Shown here piece by piece: positions 27,795 through 36,290 of a stretch of DNA of 64,000 nt; the first letter of the stretch is position 1; the number at the start of each line of letters is the position of its first letter. The notes beneath the pieces are model-generated. The model was not told the DNA's origin. It searched no databases and saw only the letters and a list, made by a program, of their open reading frames with translations. The position numbers were made by a program, and so were the translations under genes. This DNA is from Xenorhabdus nematophila ATCC 19061. GTDB taxonomy: Bacteria > Pseudomonadota > Gammaproteobacteria > Enterobacterales > Enterobacteriaceae. Location: positions 4,062,701 through 4,126,700 of the forward strand of contig NC_014228.1 in the NCBI RefSeq assembly GCF_000252955.1. The letters run 5' to 3'.

Positions 27795-27974
27795 GTGTCA
27801 ACACACAAAAATAACCGCAGAGGCAATCCACCCTTCCAGTTCAGGCTTGATCCTGAATTACGGGCGCTAATGGAAATAGCCCAATTACAAGATGGCGATG
27901 AATCATTAGCTGCTTGGATTAAGCGCATCATCCGTAAAGAGTTGCAATCAAGAGATATTAAATCTGACTCTTGA
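27795..27974 (+). CDS. Ribbon-helix-helix-like small protein on the opposite strand
   Basis: 59-aa frame from GTG 27795. The sequence contains PPFQFRLDPELRALMEIAQL and ESLAAWIKRIIRKEL, a pattern of a beta strand followed by two helices, like a ribbon-helix-helix or Arc-type regulator. Its composition is protein-like, and the large minus-strand frame covering it is not. It could regulate the P4-like module. The start codon is a GTG with a weak ribosome site, so the exact start is uncertain. Confidence 0.6.
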   Translation: MSTHKNNRRGNPPFQFRLDPELRALMEIAQLQDGDESLAAWIKRIIRKELQSRDIKSDS

Positions 27975-28147
27975 GCCAACCAACAATAAGTTAATTGGTT
28001 AACTTTCAAAAATAATAAGTTAAGGGTAGCTCTGTGAGTATTTCCCTTTTCTTTTTTCATTTCTCTAAATAATAATCGCAAGATCTATACACCCTTAATT
28101 GATAATTTATTCATATCATGAACCAATATATGCTACAGCTCTGCTCG

Positions 28148-28357
28148 TTATGAAATACGAGATTCCGATATACGCTGAGAAATCCAATCATCAACTTCCG
28201 ATTCAATAAAAGCGATTGAGCGAGCTCCAATTTTGACTTGTTTGGGAAATTCACCATCTCCGATAAGTTTGTAGATCCACGCCTTGCTATAACCTGTTCG
28301 GCGCTGAACTTCGGGTAAGCGAATAAGACTTTCTTTAAATGTTGTAATCGTTGACAT
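28148..28357 (-). CDS. alpA: AlpA-family transcriptional regulator
   Basis: 69-aa MerR-like helix-turn-helix protein of the AlpA family. RLPEVQRRTGYSKAWIYKLI (about residues 13-32) is the HTH, followed by GEFPKQVKIGARSIAF and VDDWI, all typical. AlpA proteins activate integrase or excision genes in P4-like elements. It lies downstream of the integrase in the same orientation, the usual order. ATG 28357 has an AGGAGG-like site (CAGGAGGAGTGT). Confidence 0.88.
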   Translation of the reverse strand: MSTITTFKESLIRLPEVQRRTGYSKAWIYKLIGDGEFPKQVKIGARSIAFIESEVDDWISQRISESRIS

Positions 28358-28510
28358 ACACTCCTCCTGTTACCTAGTCCTTGAAATGCCATAATTGACG
28401 TTATTTGATGACAGGAGGATTATTTAAAAACTTTTATTAAATTAATAGGTTTAATTCTTTTCCCAAAAAATAAAATTGTTTGCTGATTTTGCTATCCATT
28501 TTTTGTTAAA

Positions 28511-29767
28511 TTAAGAGGTTTTCGCAAAATCATAGGGTGTTATATGTTTTTCCCTATTTGCATCCAAGTAATCAGCCCACCACTGCACCATTAGCCGCCG
28601 TTCATCCAAATGTTTAGACGTGTGAATATAAGCCGCCCTGACGTTATTTCTTTCGATGTGGCTTAACTGGCGCTCGATTGCATCATCACTCCACAGACCA
28701 GATTCTCCCATCGCACCACGTGCCATTGTGCGTAATCCGTGACCACAAACTTCAGTTTTAGTGTCATAGCCCATAGCACGCAAAGCATTATTTACGGTAT
28801 TTTCACTCATGACTTTCTTTGGATCGTGATCGCCGGGGAACATCACTTCACTATCCCCACTCAATCCATGTAATTTTTCAATAAGTAATACAGCCTGACG
28901 ACTCAACGGCACAATATGCTCAGTTTTCATTTTCATGCCACGCTGAGAATGTTTAACCCCTTCAATAAGTTTTCTGGTTGCAGGTACGCACCAAACAGCC
29001 CTTTCAAGATCTATCTCTTCCCAACGGGCAAACCTCATCTCACTGGAACGAACAAACGTTAATAAAGTTAGTTCCACGGCGATTCGGGTAATTAAACGCC
29101 CACGGTAACAAGAAAGACGAGTCAAAAACTCAGGTAGGCATTCATGAGGTAATGCAGCGTGATGTTTAGATTTTACTATAGTAAGAGCACCAGCCATATC
29201 ATTGGCAGGGCTATATTCAAGAATGCCATTTTGGACAGCATAACGCATGATGGCAGTAACACGCTGTTGTAATCGTTGAGCTACGTCATGTTTACCATTA
29301 ATATCAACAGATTTGATAGGAGTTAACAGATGACTGGTTCGCAAAGTACGAACATCAAGAGCGCCAATATGGGGGAATATGTATTGTTCAAGGCTTCGCA
29401 TAATCCGGCCACTATGATCTTCACTCCACCGTTTATTACTCGCGCGCCATTCACGAGCAATATGCTCGAAAGTAAATACTCCCTCTGATTCGGATTGTGC
29501 CTCTTTTTGTTCGGCTTTGGGATTAATCCCTTGAGCAAGTAATTTCTTAGCTTCGTCTCGTTTAGCTCGTGCATCAGCTAAGGACACCGTCGGATACACA
29601 CCAAAAGCCAATCGATCTTCTTTTTTATCTGTTGGACGGCGATATTTCATTCGCCAATATTTAGAACCGCGTGAAGTAACTTCCAGATACAAACCACCAC
29701 CATCGGCAAGTTTATAGTTTTTTTCTTTGGGCTTCGCAGTCTCGATTTGTCGGGCGTTTAGTTTCAT
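28511..29767 (-). CDS. int: P4-type tyrosine integrase
   Basis: 418-aa tyrosine recombinase of the P4/CP4-57 class. The N-terminal DUF4102 arm-binding domain (about 1-90: KLADGGGLYLEV) is followed by core-binding and catalytic domains. The conserved Arg is in TFVRSSEMRFARW; His/Arg in CGHGLRTMARG; and His plus the Tyr nucleophile in LSHIERNNVRAAYIHT. It starts 164 bp from the 3' end of tRNA-Leu(CAA), the classic P4 attachment gene (leuX), transcribed away from it. The coding sequence appears intact even though the rest of the satellite is decayed. Confidence 0.93.
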   Translation of the reverse strand: MKLNARQIETAKPKEKNYKLADGGGLYLEVTSRGSKYWRMKYRRPTDKKEDRLAFGVYPTVSLADARAKRDEAKKLLAQGINPKAEQKEAQSESEGVFTFEHIAREWRASNKRWSEDHSGRIMRSLEQYIFPHIGALDVRTLRTSHLLTPIKSVDINGKHDVAQRLQQRVTAIMRYAVQNGILEYSPANDMAGALTIVKSKHHAALPHECLPEFLTRLSCYRGRLITRIAVELTLLTFVRSSEMRFARWEEIDLERAVWCVPATRKLIEGVKHSQRGMKMKTEHIVPLSRQAVLLIEKLHGLSGDSEVMFPGDHDPKKVMSENTVNNALRAMGYDTKTEVCGHGLRTMARGAMGESGLWSDDAIERQLSHIERNNVRAAYIHTSKHLDERRLMVQWWADYLDANREKHITPYDFAKTS

Positions 29768-29931
29768 TTTAGGGGCACATTTAAAATCGAAGTGTAGATG
29801 CCCCTAATTATGCCCCTTGCTGCATGTTGATTGCAACGGACTACAGTAGATGTCAGGATAACGAAATATCTTGATTTGGTAGGGTTTTTAGGGAATTTGT
29901 AGACTTGGGTAGACGTTAGTAAACTAACGAA

Positions 29932-30018
29932 TGGTGCCGAAGGCCGGACTCGAACCGGCACACCCGAAGGCGGTTGATTTTGAATCAACTGCGTCTACCG
30001 ATTTCGCCACTTCGGCAC
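29932..30018 (-). tRNA. leuX: tRNA-Leu (anticodon CAA)
   Basis: 87-nt long-variable-arm tRNA including encoded CCA. The anticodon loop reads TTCAAAA between GTTGA and TCAAC, giving CAA and reading UUG leucine codons. The T arm GGTTCGAGTCC and acceptor GTGCCGA/TCGGCAC pair well. It is the P4-type integration site; its 3' end faces the integrase. A second att copy was not found in the window. Confidence 0.95.
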
Positions 30019-30266
30019 TGAAGGGTTCGGAGAACGGGTGCCATTATACCTGTCAGAAGACCATTCGCAACACTTATCCTTTCAATTTCGTTCAAGTGTT
30101 GAAAAAAGAGCCATTAATCGTATTTTTTAATCAAGCAAGTTCGAAATACAACCACATTTAACACTGCATCACACGAATTTTTCTCTCACAATTCCGTTCT
30201 ACCAATAGACAACCTACAAACTCCTTATATAATTCAAAACAATACACTGCCATGAGGGAAATTATT

Positions 30267-30353
30267 ATGACTATTATTACTTGGATTTTTGTCGGTATTC
30301 TGTTGGGTATTGTGATTGGTGCCATTATGGCTCTGTTTAAGAAGAAGAAATAA
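30267..30353 (+). CDS. 28-aa single-span membrane micro-protein
   Basis: The frame starts MTIITWIFVGILLG and ends in a hydrophobic stretch with four lysines, giving one transmembrane helix with a positive C-terminal tail. A GAGGGAA site lies 8 nt before the ATG. It sits alone between tRNA-Leu and ampH. The features are those of a real small inner-membrane protein, but no function is known to me. Confidence 0.6.
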   Translation: MTIITWIFVGILLGIVIGAIMALFKKKK

Positions 30354-30399
30354 CGGCTTATTCCCCCACGAGAACGTTCCCTGATTGGTTAATCCAAAA

Positions 30400-31617
30400 A
30401 TGAAAAAAAAGCTATATAAACTGTGTGCGGTTTCCGCCCTGACGTGGGCGATTTCGGCTTGTGCTGATTCTGGCGATTCACATCAGAACAAATTTCAGCA
30501 GTCCAATGCACAACCTGCAAAGTGGGAAGTTCTTGCAGCTAATGACAATATCAAGAAAATGGCCACAGTTCTTGTCGATCAATATTCACAGTCCATCTTT
30601 AATGAAGGCAAGCCTTTGGGAATGGCGATGGTGGTGATCGATAATAATCAGGTTGTGCATCGCAGTTTCGGGGAAACACATCTAGGCAGTGGCGTTAAAC
30701 CTCGTCAGGATTCTTTGATTCGTATTGCTTCGATTACCAAATTGATGACCAGTGAGGTCATGATCAAATTAGCCCAGAAAGAGCGCATTAAGCTGACCGA
30801 TCCATTACAGAAGTATACTTATTACGGTATTAATGTACCGGATTATGGCGTGGGTCAACCAATCAGACTGTATCATCTGGCAAGCCATACCAGCGGATTG
30901 CCACGAGAGCAACCGGGCGGAAAATGGGGACGTCCGGTGTTTATCTGGCCGACTCAATCAAACCGCTGGACTTGGCTGAAAACCGCAGGATTAAATGCAG
31001 TTCCCGGCACAACGGCATCGTATTCCAATCTGGCCTACGATTTATTGGCAGATGCACTTTCCAAAGCCACCGGAGAACCCTATGCCCGTCTCTTGCAGCA
31101 GGAGATAACCCGGCCTTATCGCATGAAGGATACAACGCTGTCGCCCACGCAATCCCAATGTGCCCGTTTGATGGAAGGAATTAAACCCAGCCCTTGTGTG
31201 AATACCATTGCCGCCGCTGGCAGCGGGGGGATTTATTCCACCCCGGCAGATATGCAGCGCTGGATGCAGCAGTTTTTATCTTCCCAAAGTCAGCTAAGGA
31301 AGCAAACTGCCAGTCGTGAACAGGGCATTTACTTTAAACGCTCAGATTTGAAATCAATTAAAGGGATGGATGTCGCTGGTCTGGCAAATGGTATCGGGCT
31401 GGGTTGGGTGTATATGGATGCTAAAGACGATATCCCCGGAATTTACCAGAAAACCGGCGGCGGCGGCGGGTTCAATACTTATATGGCGATGATCCCTGAA
31501 CGAAACATCGGTGTGTTTGTGGTGATGACCCGCAAGGAACAAAGTCAATTCAGCCGCGTAACGAATGGGGTTAATGAGTTAGTTGCAGCATTATCGCGTA
31601 ATCATAATCAGATTTAA
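30400..31617 (+). CDS. ampH: AmpH-like penicillin-binding protein / DD-peptidase
   Basis: 405-aa serine beta-lactamase-fold protein. The nucleophile motif is SITK (Ser111-Lys114), the second motif YSN starts at Tyr218, and KTGGGGGF is the third. AmpH acts in the periplasm as a DD-carboxypeptidase/endopeptidase in peptidoglycan recycling. The N-terminus (hydrophobic with ISAC lipobox, Cys21) suggests a lipoprotein. I chose the ATG at 30400 rather than an upstream TTG in frame. The SD is weak. A terminator follows at 31654. Confidence 0.85.
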   Translation: MKKKLYKLCAVSALTWAISACADSGDSHQNKFQQSNAQPAKWEVLAANDNIKKMATVLVDQYSQSIFNEGKPLGMAMVVIDNNQVVHRSFGETHLGSGVKPRQDSLIRIASITKLMTSEVMIKLAQKERIKLTDPLQKYTYYGINVPDYGVGQPIRLYHLASHTSGLPREQPGGKWGRPVFIWPTQSNRWTWLKTAGLNAVPGTTASYSNLAYDLLADALSKATGEPYARLLQQEITRPYRMKDTTLSPTQSQCARLMEGIKPSPCVNTIAAAGSGGIYSTPADMQRWMQQFLSSQSQLRKQTASREQGIYFKRSDLKSIKGMDVAGLANGIGLGWVYMDAKDDIPGIYQKTGGGGGFNTYMAMIPERNIGVFVVMTRKEQSQFSRVTNGVNELVAALSRNHNQI

Positions 31618-31653
31618 CGTAGTCTGTTTCAATTTAGAAAAAGAACCAAAAAA

Positions 31654-31683
31654 ATCGCCCCCACTATTAAAGGTGGAGGCGAT
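31654..31683. terminator. Bidirectional terminator between ampH and lptG
   Basis: ATCGCCCCCAC and GTGGAGGCGAT form an 11-bp stem with one mismatch, flanked by A's upstream and a T-rich stretch downstream. It sits between convergent genes and can serve both. Confidence 0.82.
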
Positions 31684-31710
31684 AGGGCGTTTTGATTTTA
31701 TATCAGCGTG

Positions 31711-32790
31711 TCAGGTTTTTTTATGCAAAAGTAAGTAAACACTCAAACCGAAGAACAATAGGCTTGGCAACAGCGCGCCCAGTAACGGTGGCATACTATA
31801 AACCAGACTAAGCGGACCAAAAATTTCATTCAAGACGTAGAAAAGGAAGCCCATGCTGATACCCACAACAACCCTGAACCCCATCGGTACGCAACGCAAC
31901 GGGCCAAAGATGAAGGAAAGTGCCATCAGCATCATCACTGCAACCGAGAGCGGTGCAAATACCTTTTTCCACATATTCAGTTGGTAACGCCCGGCATCTT
32001 GCTGGCCCAGCTTCAGATAGGTAATGTATTGATGCAAACCACGAATGGAGAGCGCGTCAGGGTCAAGCGAAACCACACCGAGCTTCTCTGGTGTCAGCTG
32101 ACTGTTCCACTCTGCTGAAACCCGCTGTGAACCAATGATCCGACCAAATTTTGTCAAATCAGATTCTTCAACCTGAGATAACTTCCATTGCTGATTATCC
32201 TTGTCGTATACCGCAGAAGCCGCATATTTCACGGATAACAGTTTCCGGTTTTCATCAACGTGATAGATGCTCACGCCATTCAGGGCATTATCTTTACCCA
32301 CACTCTGGATATAGACAAAATCACGGCCATCCTTTGCCCACAAGCCTTTGGTTGTGGACATCAGCGAGCCGCCAAACATTTTTTGGGAACGGTAATTACG
32401 GGCCAGCTGCTCCCCTTGTGGTGCAACCCATTCACCAATGACCATCGTCAGCAGAACCAACGGGATCGCTGTTTTCATCACAGAACCCGCCACTTGCAGA
32501 CGGGTAAAGCCGGAAGCCTGCATCACCACCAACTCACTGCGTGTTGCCAGCGCCCCCAACCCCAACAGCGCACCAAGCAAAGCGGCCATGGGGAAAAAGA
32601 TCTGGATATCCTTCGGAACACTCAGCAGTGTATAAATACCGGCGGACAATGCCGTATATTCACCCTGCCCGACTTTGCGCAGCTGATCGACAAATTTGAT
32701 GATGCCGGAAAGCGATACCAGCATAAACAATGTCATCAGGATGGTTTGCAGAATTGTCCGGCCGATATATCTATCCAATACTCCAAACAT
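31711..32790 (-). CDS. lptG: LPS export permease LptG
   Basis: 359-aa inner-membrane permease of the LptB2FG ABC transporter that extracts LPS and passes it to LptC. Six hydrophobic segments flank a periplasmic beta-jellyroll domain (about residues 130-265), as in the YjgP/YjgQ family. The start overlaps the lptF stop (TAATG). Gene order lptF-lptG next to divergent pepA matches enteric chromosomes. No defect seen. Confidence 0.95.
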   Translation of the reverse strand: MFGVLDRYIGRTILQTILMTLFMLVSLSGIIKFVDQLRKVGQGEYTALSAGIYTLLSVPKDIQIFFPMAALLGALLGLGALATRSELVVMQASGFTRLQVAGSVMKTAIPLVLLTMVIGEWVAPQGEQLARNYRSQKMFGGSLMSTTKGLWAKDGRDFVYIQSVGKDNALNGVSIYHVDENRKLLSVKYAASAVYDKDNQQWKLSQVEESDLTKFGRIIGSQRVSAEWNSQLTPEKLGVVSLDPDALSIRGLHQYITYLKLGQQDAGRYQLNMWKKVFAPLSVAVMMLMALSFIFGPLRCVPMGFRVVVGISMGFLFYVLNEIFGPLSLVYSMPPLLGALLPSLLFFGLSVYLLLHKKT

Positions 32791-33890
32791 TATGACGCTC
32801 CTTGATGCTTAAAGCGTGAACGCAGTTTGCGCATTGGCACGGTATCCCACAGGTTGAGCGCTACAGCTAACGCCAAATACGAGCCGTTGACCAGCCACAT
32901 CCAGAACATCGGGTCAAGTTTGCCCTTACTGCCGTTAGAACGCAGAGAACTTTGCAGCATGAAGAAAATCAGGTAGAGCAACATAGCTGGCAACATACTC
33001 AGGATGCGCCCCTGACGCGGGTTCACGGCACTCAGCGGCACCACCATCAATGCCATAATCAGCACCGATAAAATCAACGTCAGGCGCCAGTGAAATTCTG
33101 CGCGGGAATCATCGTCCGTAGCATGCCAAAGCTGCTCAAGTGATTTTTGTTCGACTTTGTTGTTGTCAATATCCGCTCTCTGATGCCCGATTACCGCCTG
33201 ATAGTTAGTAAATTCAGTGATGCGGAAATCTCGCAGCAATGCCGTACCTTCATAACGTGTTCCCTGATGGAGTACGGCAACCTGATTCCCATTCGGGCGC
33301 TCCTCCATATGCCCGCCATCCGCAAAGATGACGGAAGGACGCTGATCATTCGTCGAACGCAGCTGAGCAAGGAATACATTCTCAAAAGTGTTGCCCTTCA
33401 CATTGCCGATATAAAGCACCATGTTGCCATCGCGGGAAGGCTTGAATTGCCCCTCCATGATTGCCGCAAGACTTGGATTGGTTTTTGCATCCGCCAATAC
33501 CTGTGCCTGATATTTAGAAGACTCCGGAATGAACCAGATAACATTGGCTGCCGCCAATATTGATGTAAGTAAAGCAAGAATAAGAGCTGATTTCACCAAG
33601 ACACTTTTGCCCAATCCGCAGGCATGCATTACGGTGATTTCACTTTCGGTATAAAGTTTACTGAACGTCATTAATACCCCGAGAAATAAACTCAGGGGCA
33701 AAATAAGCTGCGCCATTTCCGGCACACCTAAACCTAACAACGATATAACCAAATTTGCGGGAATATTTCCTTCAACTGCCGCGCCCAATACCTCAACTAA
33801 TTTCTGGCTGAAAAAGATCAGCAATAAGATGAAGAGTATTGCGATTTGGCTTTTCAGAGTTTCCCGTACTAGATATCTAATGATGATCAC
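32790..33890 (-). CDS. lptF: LPS export permease LptF
   Basis: 366-aa partner of LptG with the same six-helix plus jellyroll design (periplasmic domain about residues 125-255). N-terminus MIIIRYLVRETLKSQIAIL is typical. It is divergent from pepA across about 280 bp that contain both promoters. Essential for LPS transport in enterics. Confidence 0.95.
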   Translation of the reverse strand: MIIIRYLVRETLKSQIAILFILLLIFFSQKLVEVLGAAVEGNIPANLVISLLGLGVPEMAQLILPLSLFLGVLMTFSKLYTESEITVMHACGLGKSVLVKSALILALLTSILAAANVIWFIPESSKYQAQVLADAKTNPSLAAIMEGQFKPSRDGNMVLYIGNVKGNTFENVFLAQLRSTNDQRPSVIFADGGHMEERPNGNQVAVLHQGTRYEGTALLRDFRITEFTNYQAVIGHQRADIDNNKVEQKSLEQLWHATDDDSRAEFHWRLTLILSVLIMALMVVPLSAVNPRQGRILSMLPAMLLYLIFFMLQSSLRSNGSKGKLDPMFWMWLVNGSYLALAVALNLWDTVPMRKLRSRFKHQGAS

Positions 33891-34170
33891 GCTTATTACG
33901 CCTGTGAAAACTTGTCTTTTTGCAGGAAAGTCGCTAACTTCGTCGTATATCTACTATTTATATGCATCAGTTTGGCTTCCCCATTGCTAAAATGATACCA
34001 AAGCATCCCATATATTGGGCCCCAATTAGAACACACTTATCGTTAGCTAAGTACCAAAAAATAATGTGCTTAGCTTAACATAATAGTTAACTTTCTTTGG
34101 GATGAATTAATGCGCAACGTGATATTTTAGCGATTGTATCCGTCTTTGTCTTTAAGATTCAGGAGAACTC

Positions 34171-35679
34171 ATGGAGTTTAGTGTAAAGAGCGGTAGTCCG
34201 GAAAAACAGCGCAGTGCCTGTATTATTGTCGGCGTGTTTGAACCGCGCCGTCTTTCCCCTATCGCAGAGCAGCTTGACAAAATAAGTAACGGCTATATCA
34301 GTGCCTTATTGCGCCGTGGTGAACTTGAAGGCAAGGTCGGTCAAACCTTGTTGCTGCATCATGTTCCTAACGTGCTGTCTGAACGTATTTTACTGGTTGG
34401 CTGTGGAAAAGAGCGTGAACTGGATGAACGTCAATATAAGCAAATTATCCAGAAAACGATCGGCACCCTCAATGAAACCGGCTCAATGGAAGCAGTTTGT
34501 TTCCTGACTGAGCTGCATGTGAAGGGGCGCAACAACTACTGGAAAGTTCGTCAGGCGGTCGAAACAGCCAAAGAGTCACTGTATGTTTTCGATCAACTCA
34601 AGAGCAGCAAAAATGAACTTCGTCGCCCACTGCGCAAAATGGTGTTCAATGTCCCGACCCGTCGTGAATTAACCAGCGGCGAACGTGCAATTCAACACGG
34701 CCTTGCCATTGCTTCCGGCATTAAAGCGACGAAAGATCTGGCCAACATGCCACCTAATATCTGTAACGCCGCCTATTTAGCATCACAGGCACGCCAGCTC
34801 GCTGATAATGCCGAGAATCTGACAACCAAGGTTATCGGCGAAGAACAGATGAAAGAGCTGGGCATGAATTCTTATCTGGCCGTTGGTCAGGGTTCACAGA
34901 ATGAATCCCTGATGGCAGTCATGGAATATAAAGGCAGCAAAGACGCCAATGCGAAACCTGTCGTACTGGTGGGCAAGGGGCTGACTTTCGATTCCGGTGG
35001 TATCTCCATCAAGCCGTCCGAAAGCATGGATGAGATGAAATATGATATGTGCGGTGCAGCGTCAGTTTATGGCGTCATGCGCGTTGTGGCTGAACTGCAA
35101 TTACCCATCAATGTCATCGGTGTTCTGGCGGGCTGTGAAAATATGCCGGGTGGACGGGCTTACCGTCCGGGCGATATTTTAACCACCATGTCAGGCCAAA
35201 CTGTTGAAGTGACCAATACGGATGCAGAAGGCCGTTTGGTACTGTGCGATGCGCTGACGTACGTTGAGCGTTTTGAGCCGGAGCTGGTCATTGATGTCGC
35301 GACCCTGACGGGTGCTTGTGTCATTGCATTGGGCGGCCATTACACCGGCCTGATATCCAACCACAACCCCCTTGCGCATGAACTGTTGAACGCTTCTGAA
35401 CAAGCAGGAGATCGTGCATGGCGTCTGCCATTGGGTGACGAATATACTGAACAGTTGGAATCCAATTTTGCGGATATGGTAAACTCGTGCGGACGCTCAG
35501 GTGGCGCAATTACCGCAGGTGCTTTTCTCGCTCGCTTTGCGACCAAATATAACTGGGCGCATCTGGATGTTGCCGGTACAGCATGGCGTTCAGGTAAAGC
35601 GAAAGGCGCCACAGGCCGCCCGGTTGCGCTCCTGTCACAATTCCTGTTAAATCGTTCAGGTTTAAATTCTGATGATTAA
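34171..35679 (+). CDS. pepA: Leucyl aminopeptidase A (PepA)
   Basis: 502-aa M17 metallo-aminopeptidase with two metal ions. The signature [10 protein letters not shown] (about residues 349-358) and [15 protein letters not shown] (about 270-284) carry metal ligands and catalytic residues. In enterics PepA also binds DNA as an accessory factor for Xer recombination and for carAB regulation. Start ATG 34171 has AGGAG 7 nt upstream. Conserved neighbour of lptF and holC. No anomaly. Confidence 0.96.
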   Translation: MEFSVKSGSPEKQRSACIIVGVFEPRRLSPIAEQLDKISNGYISALLRRGELEGKVGQTLLLHHVPNVLSERILLVGCGKERELDERQYKQIIQKTIGTLNETGSMEAVCFLTELHVKGRNNYWKVRQAVETAKESLYVFDQLKSSKNELRRPLRKMVFNVPTRRELTSGERAIQHGLAIASGIKATKDLANMPPNICNAAYLASQARQLADNAENLTTKVIGEEQMKELGMNSYLAVGQGSQNESLMAVMEYKGSKDANAKPVVLVGKGLTFDSGGISIKPSESMDEMKYDMCGAASVYGVMRVVAELQLPINVIGVLAGCENMPGGRAYRPGDILTTMSGQTVEVTNTDAEGRLVLCDALTYVERFEPELVIDVATLTGACVIALGGHYTGLISNHNPLAHELLNASEQAGDRAWRLPLGDEYTEQLESNFADMVNSCGRSGGAITAGAFLARFATKYNWAHLDVAGTAWRSGKAKGATGRPVALLSQFLLNRSGLNSDD

Positions 35680-35732
35680 TGCCCGGCTACACGTTTTGTT
35701 TGATAAAGATGTGGCATAACGGCAAGGGAATT

Positions 35733-35760
35733 AAGGGTATTGCCGACGCAATACCCTTTT
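35733..35760 (+). terminator. pepA terminator
   Basis: AAGGGTATTGC and GCAATACCCTT form a perfect 11-bp stem with a 4-nt loop, ending in TTTT. It lies 54 bp after the pepA stop and upstream of holC. Confidence 0.85.
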
Positions 35761-35797
35761 CCGTCACTATTTCCCGTAATCTTGCAACCAAGAAACT

Positions 35798-36277
35798 ATG
35801 AAAAACGCCACCTTCTATTTGTTAGAAAAGCTGCCATCGGAAAAGCGGTTACCGGAACAATCATCGTTTTCTGATGATTTACAGCCACATGAATGGATGG
35901 CATGTCAGCTTGCTGCTGATCAGTGGCGTGCAGGGAAGCGGGTTCTGATTGCTTGTGAAAGCCAGCAACAGGCCGAAAAACTGGACGAAGCGTTATGGCA
36001 GCGAGAGCCGAGCCAATTTGTACCGCACAACCTTGCCGGAGAAGGTCCCCGTTATGGCGCTCCTGTAGAATTATGCTGGCCACAAAAAAGAAGCAATGCG
36101 CCTCGCGATGTGCTGGTGACATTACTTCCCCACTTTGCAGACTTTGCCACAGCTTTCCATGAAGTGATAGACTTCGTCCCTATTGATGAAAATCTGAAAC
36201 AGTTAGCTCGCGAACGATATAAATCTTATCGTAGCGTCGGCTTTAATTTGACCATGGCAACTCCGCCAATCTATTAA
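35798..36277 (+). CDS. holC: DNA polymerase III chi subunit (HolC)
   Basis: 159-aa chi subunit, which links the clamp loader to single-strand binding protein. ATFYLLEK at the N-terminus and the [20 protein letters not shown] region are typical, as is [11 protein letters not shown] near the end. It is slightly longer than the E. coli 147 aa. It sits 13 bp before valS as in other enterics, and the two are probably cotranscribed. Confidence 0.93.
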   Translation: MKNATFYLLEKLPSEKRLPEQSSFSDDLQPHEWMACQLAADQWRAGKRVLIACESQQQAEKLDEALWQREPSQFVPHNLAGEGPRYGAPVELCWPQKRSNAPRDVLVTLLPHFADFATAFHEVIDFVPIDENLKQLARERYKSYRSVGFNLTMATPPIY

Positions 36278-36290
36278 ATATCAAGAAACA

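Noticed and set aside
27677..28081. 134-codon minus-strand frame in the P4-like region
   Set aside because: Covers a better plus-strand RHH-like gene; composition is not protein-like.
29932..29960. Second attachment site copy for the P4-type integrase
   Set aside because: I searched by eye for the tRNA 3' sequence (GGTGCCGAAGGCC) and found no other copy in the window.
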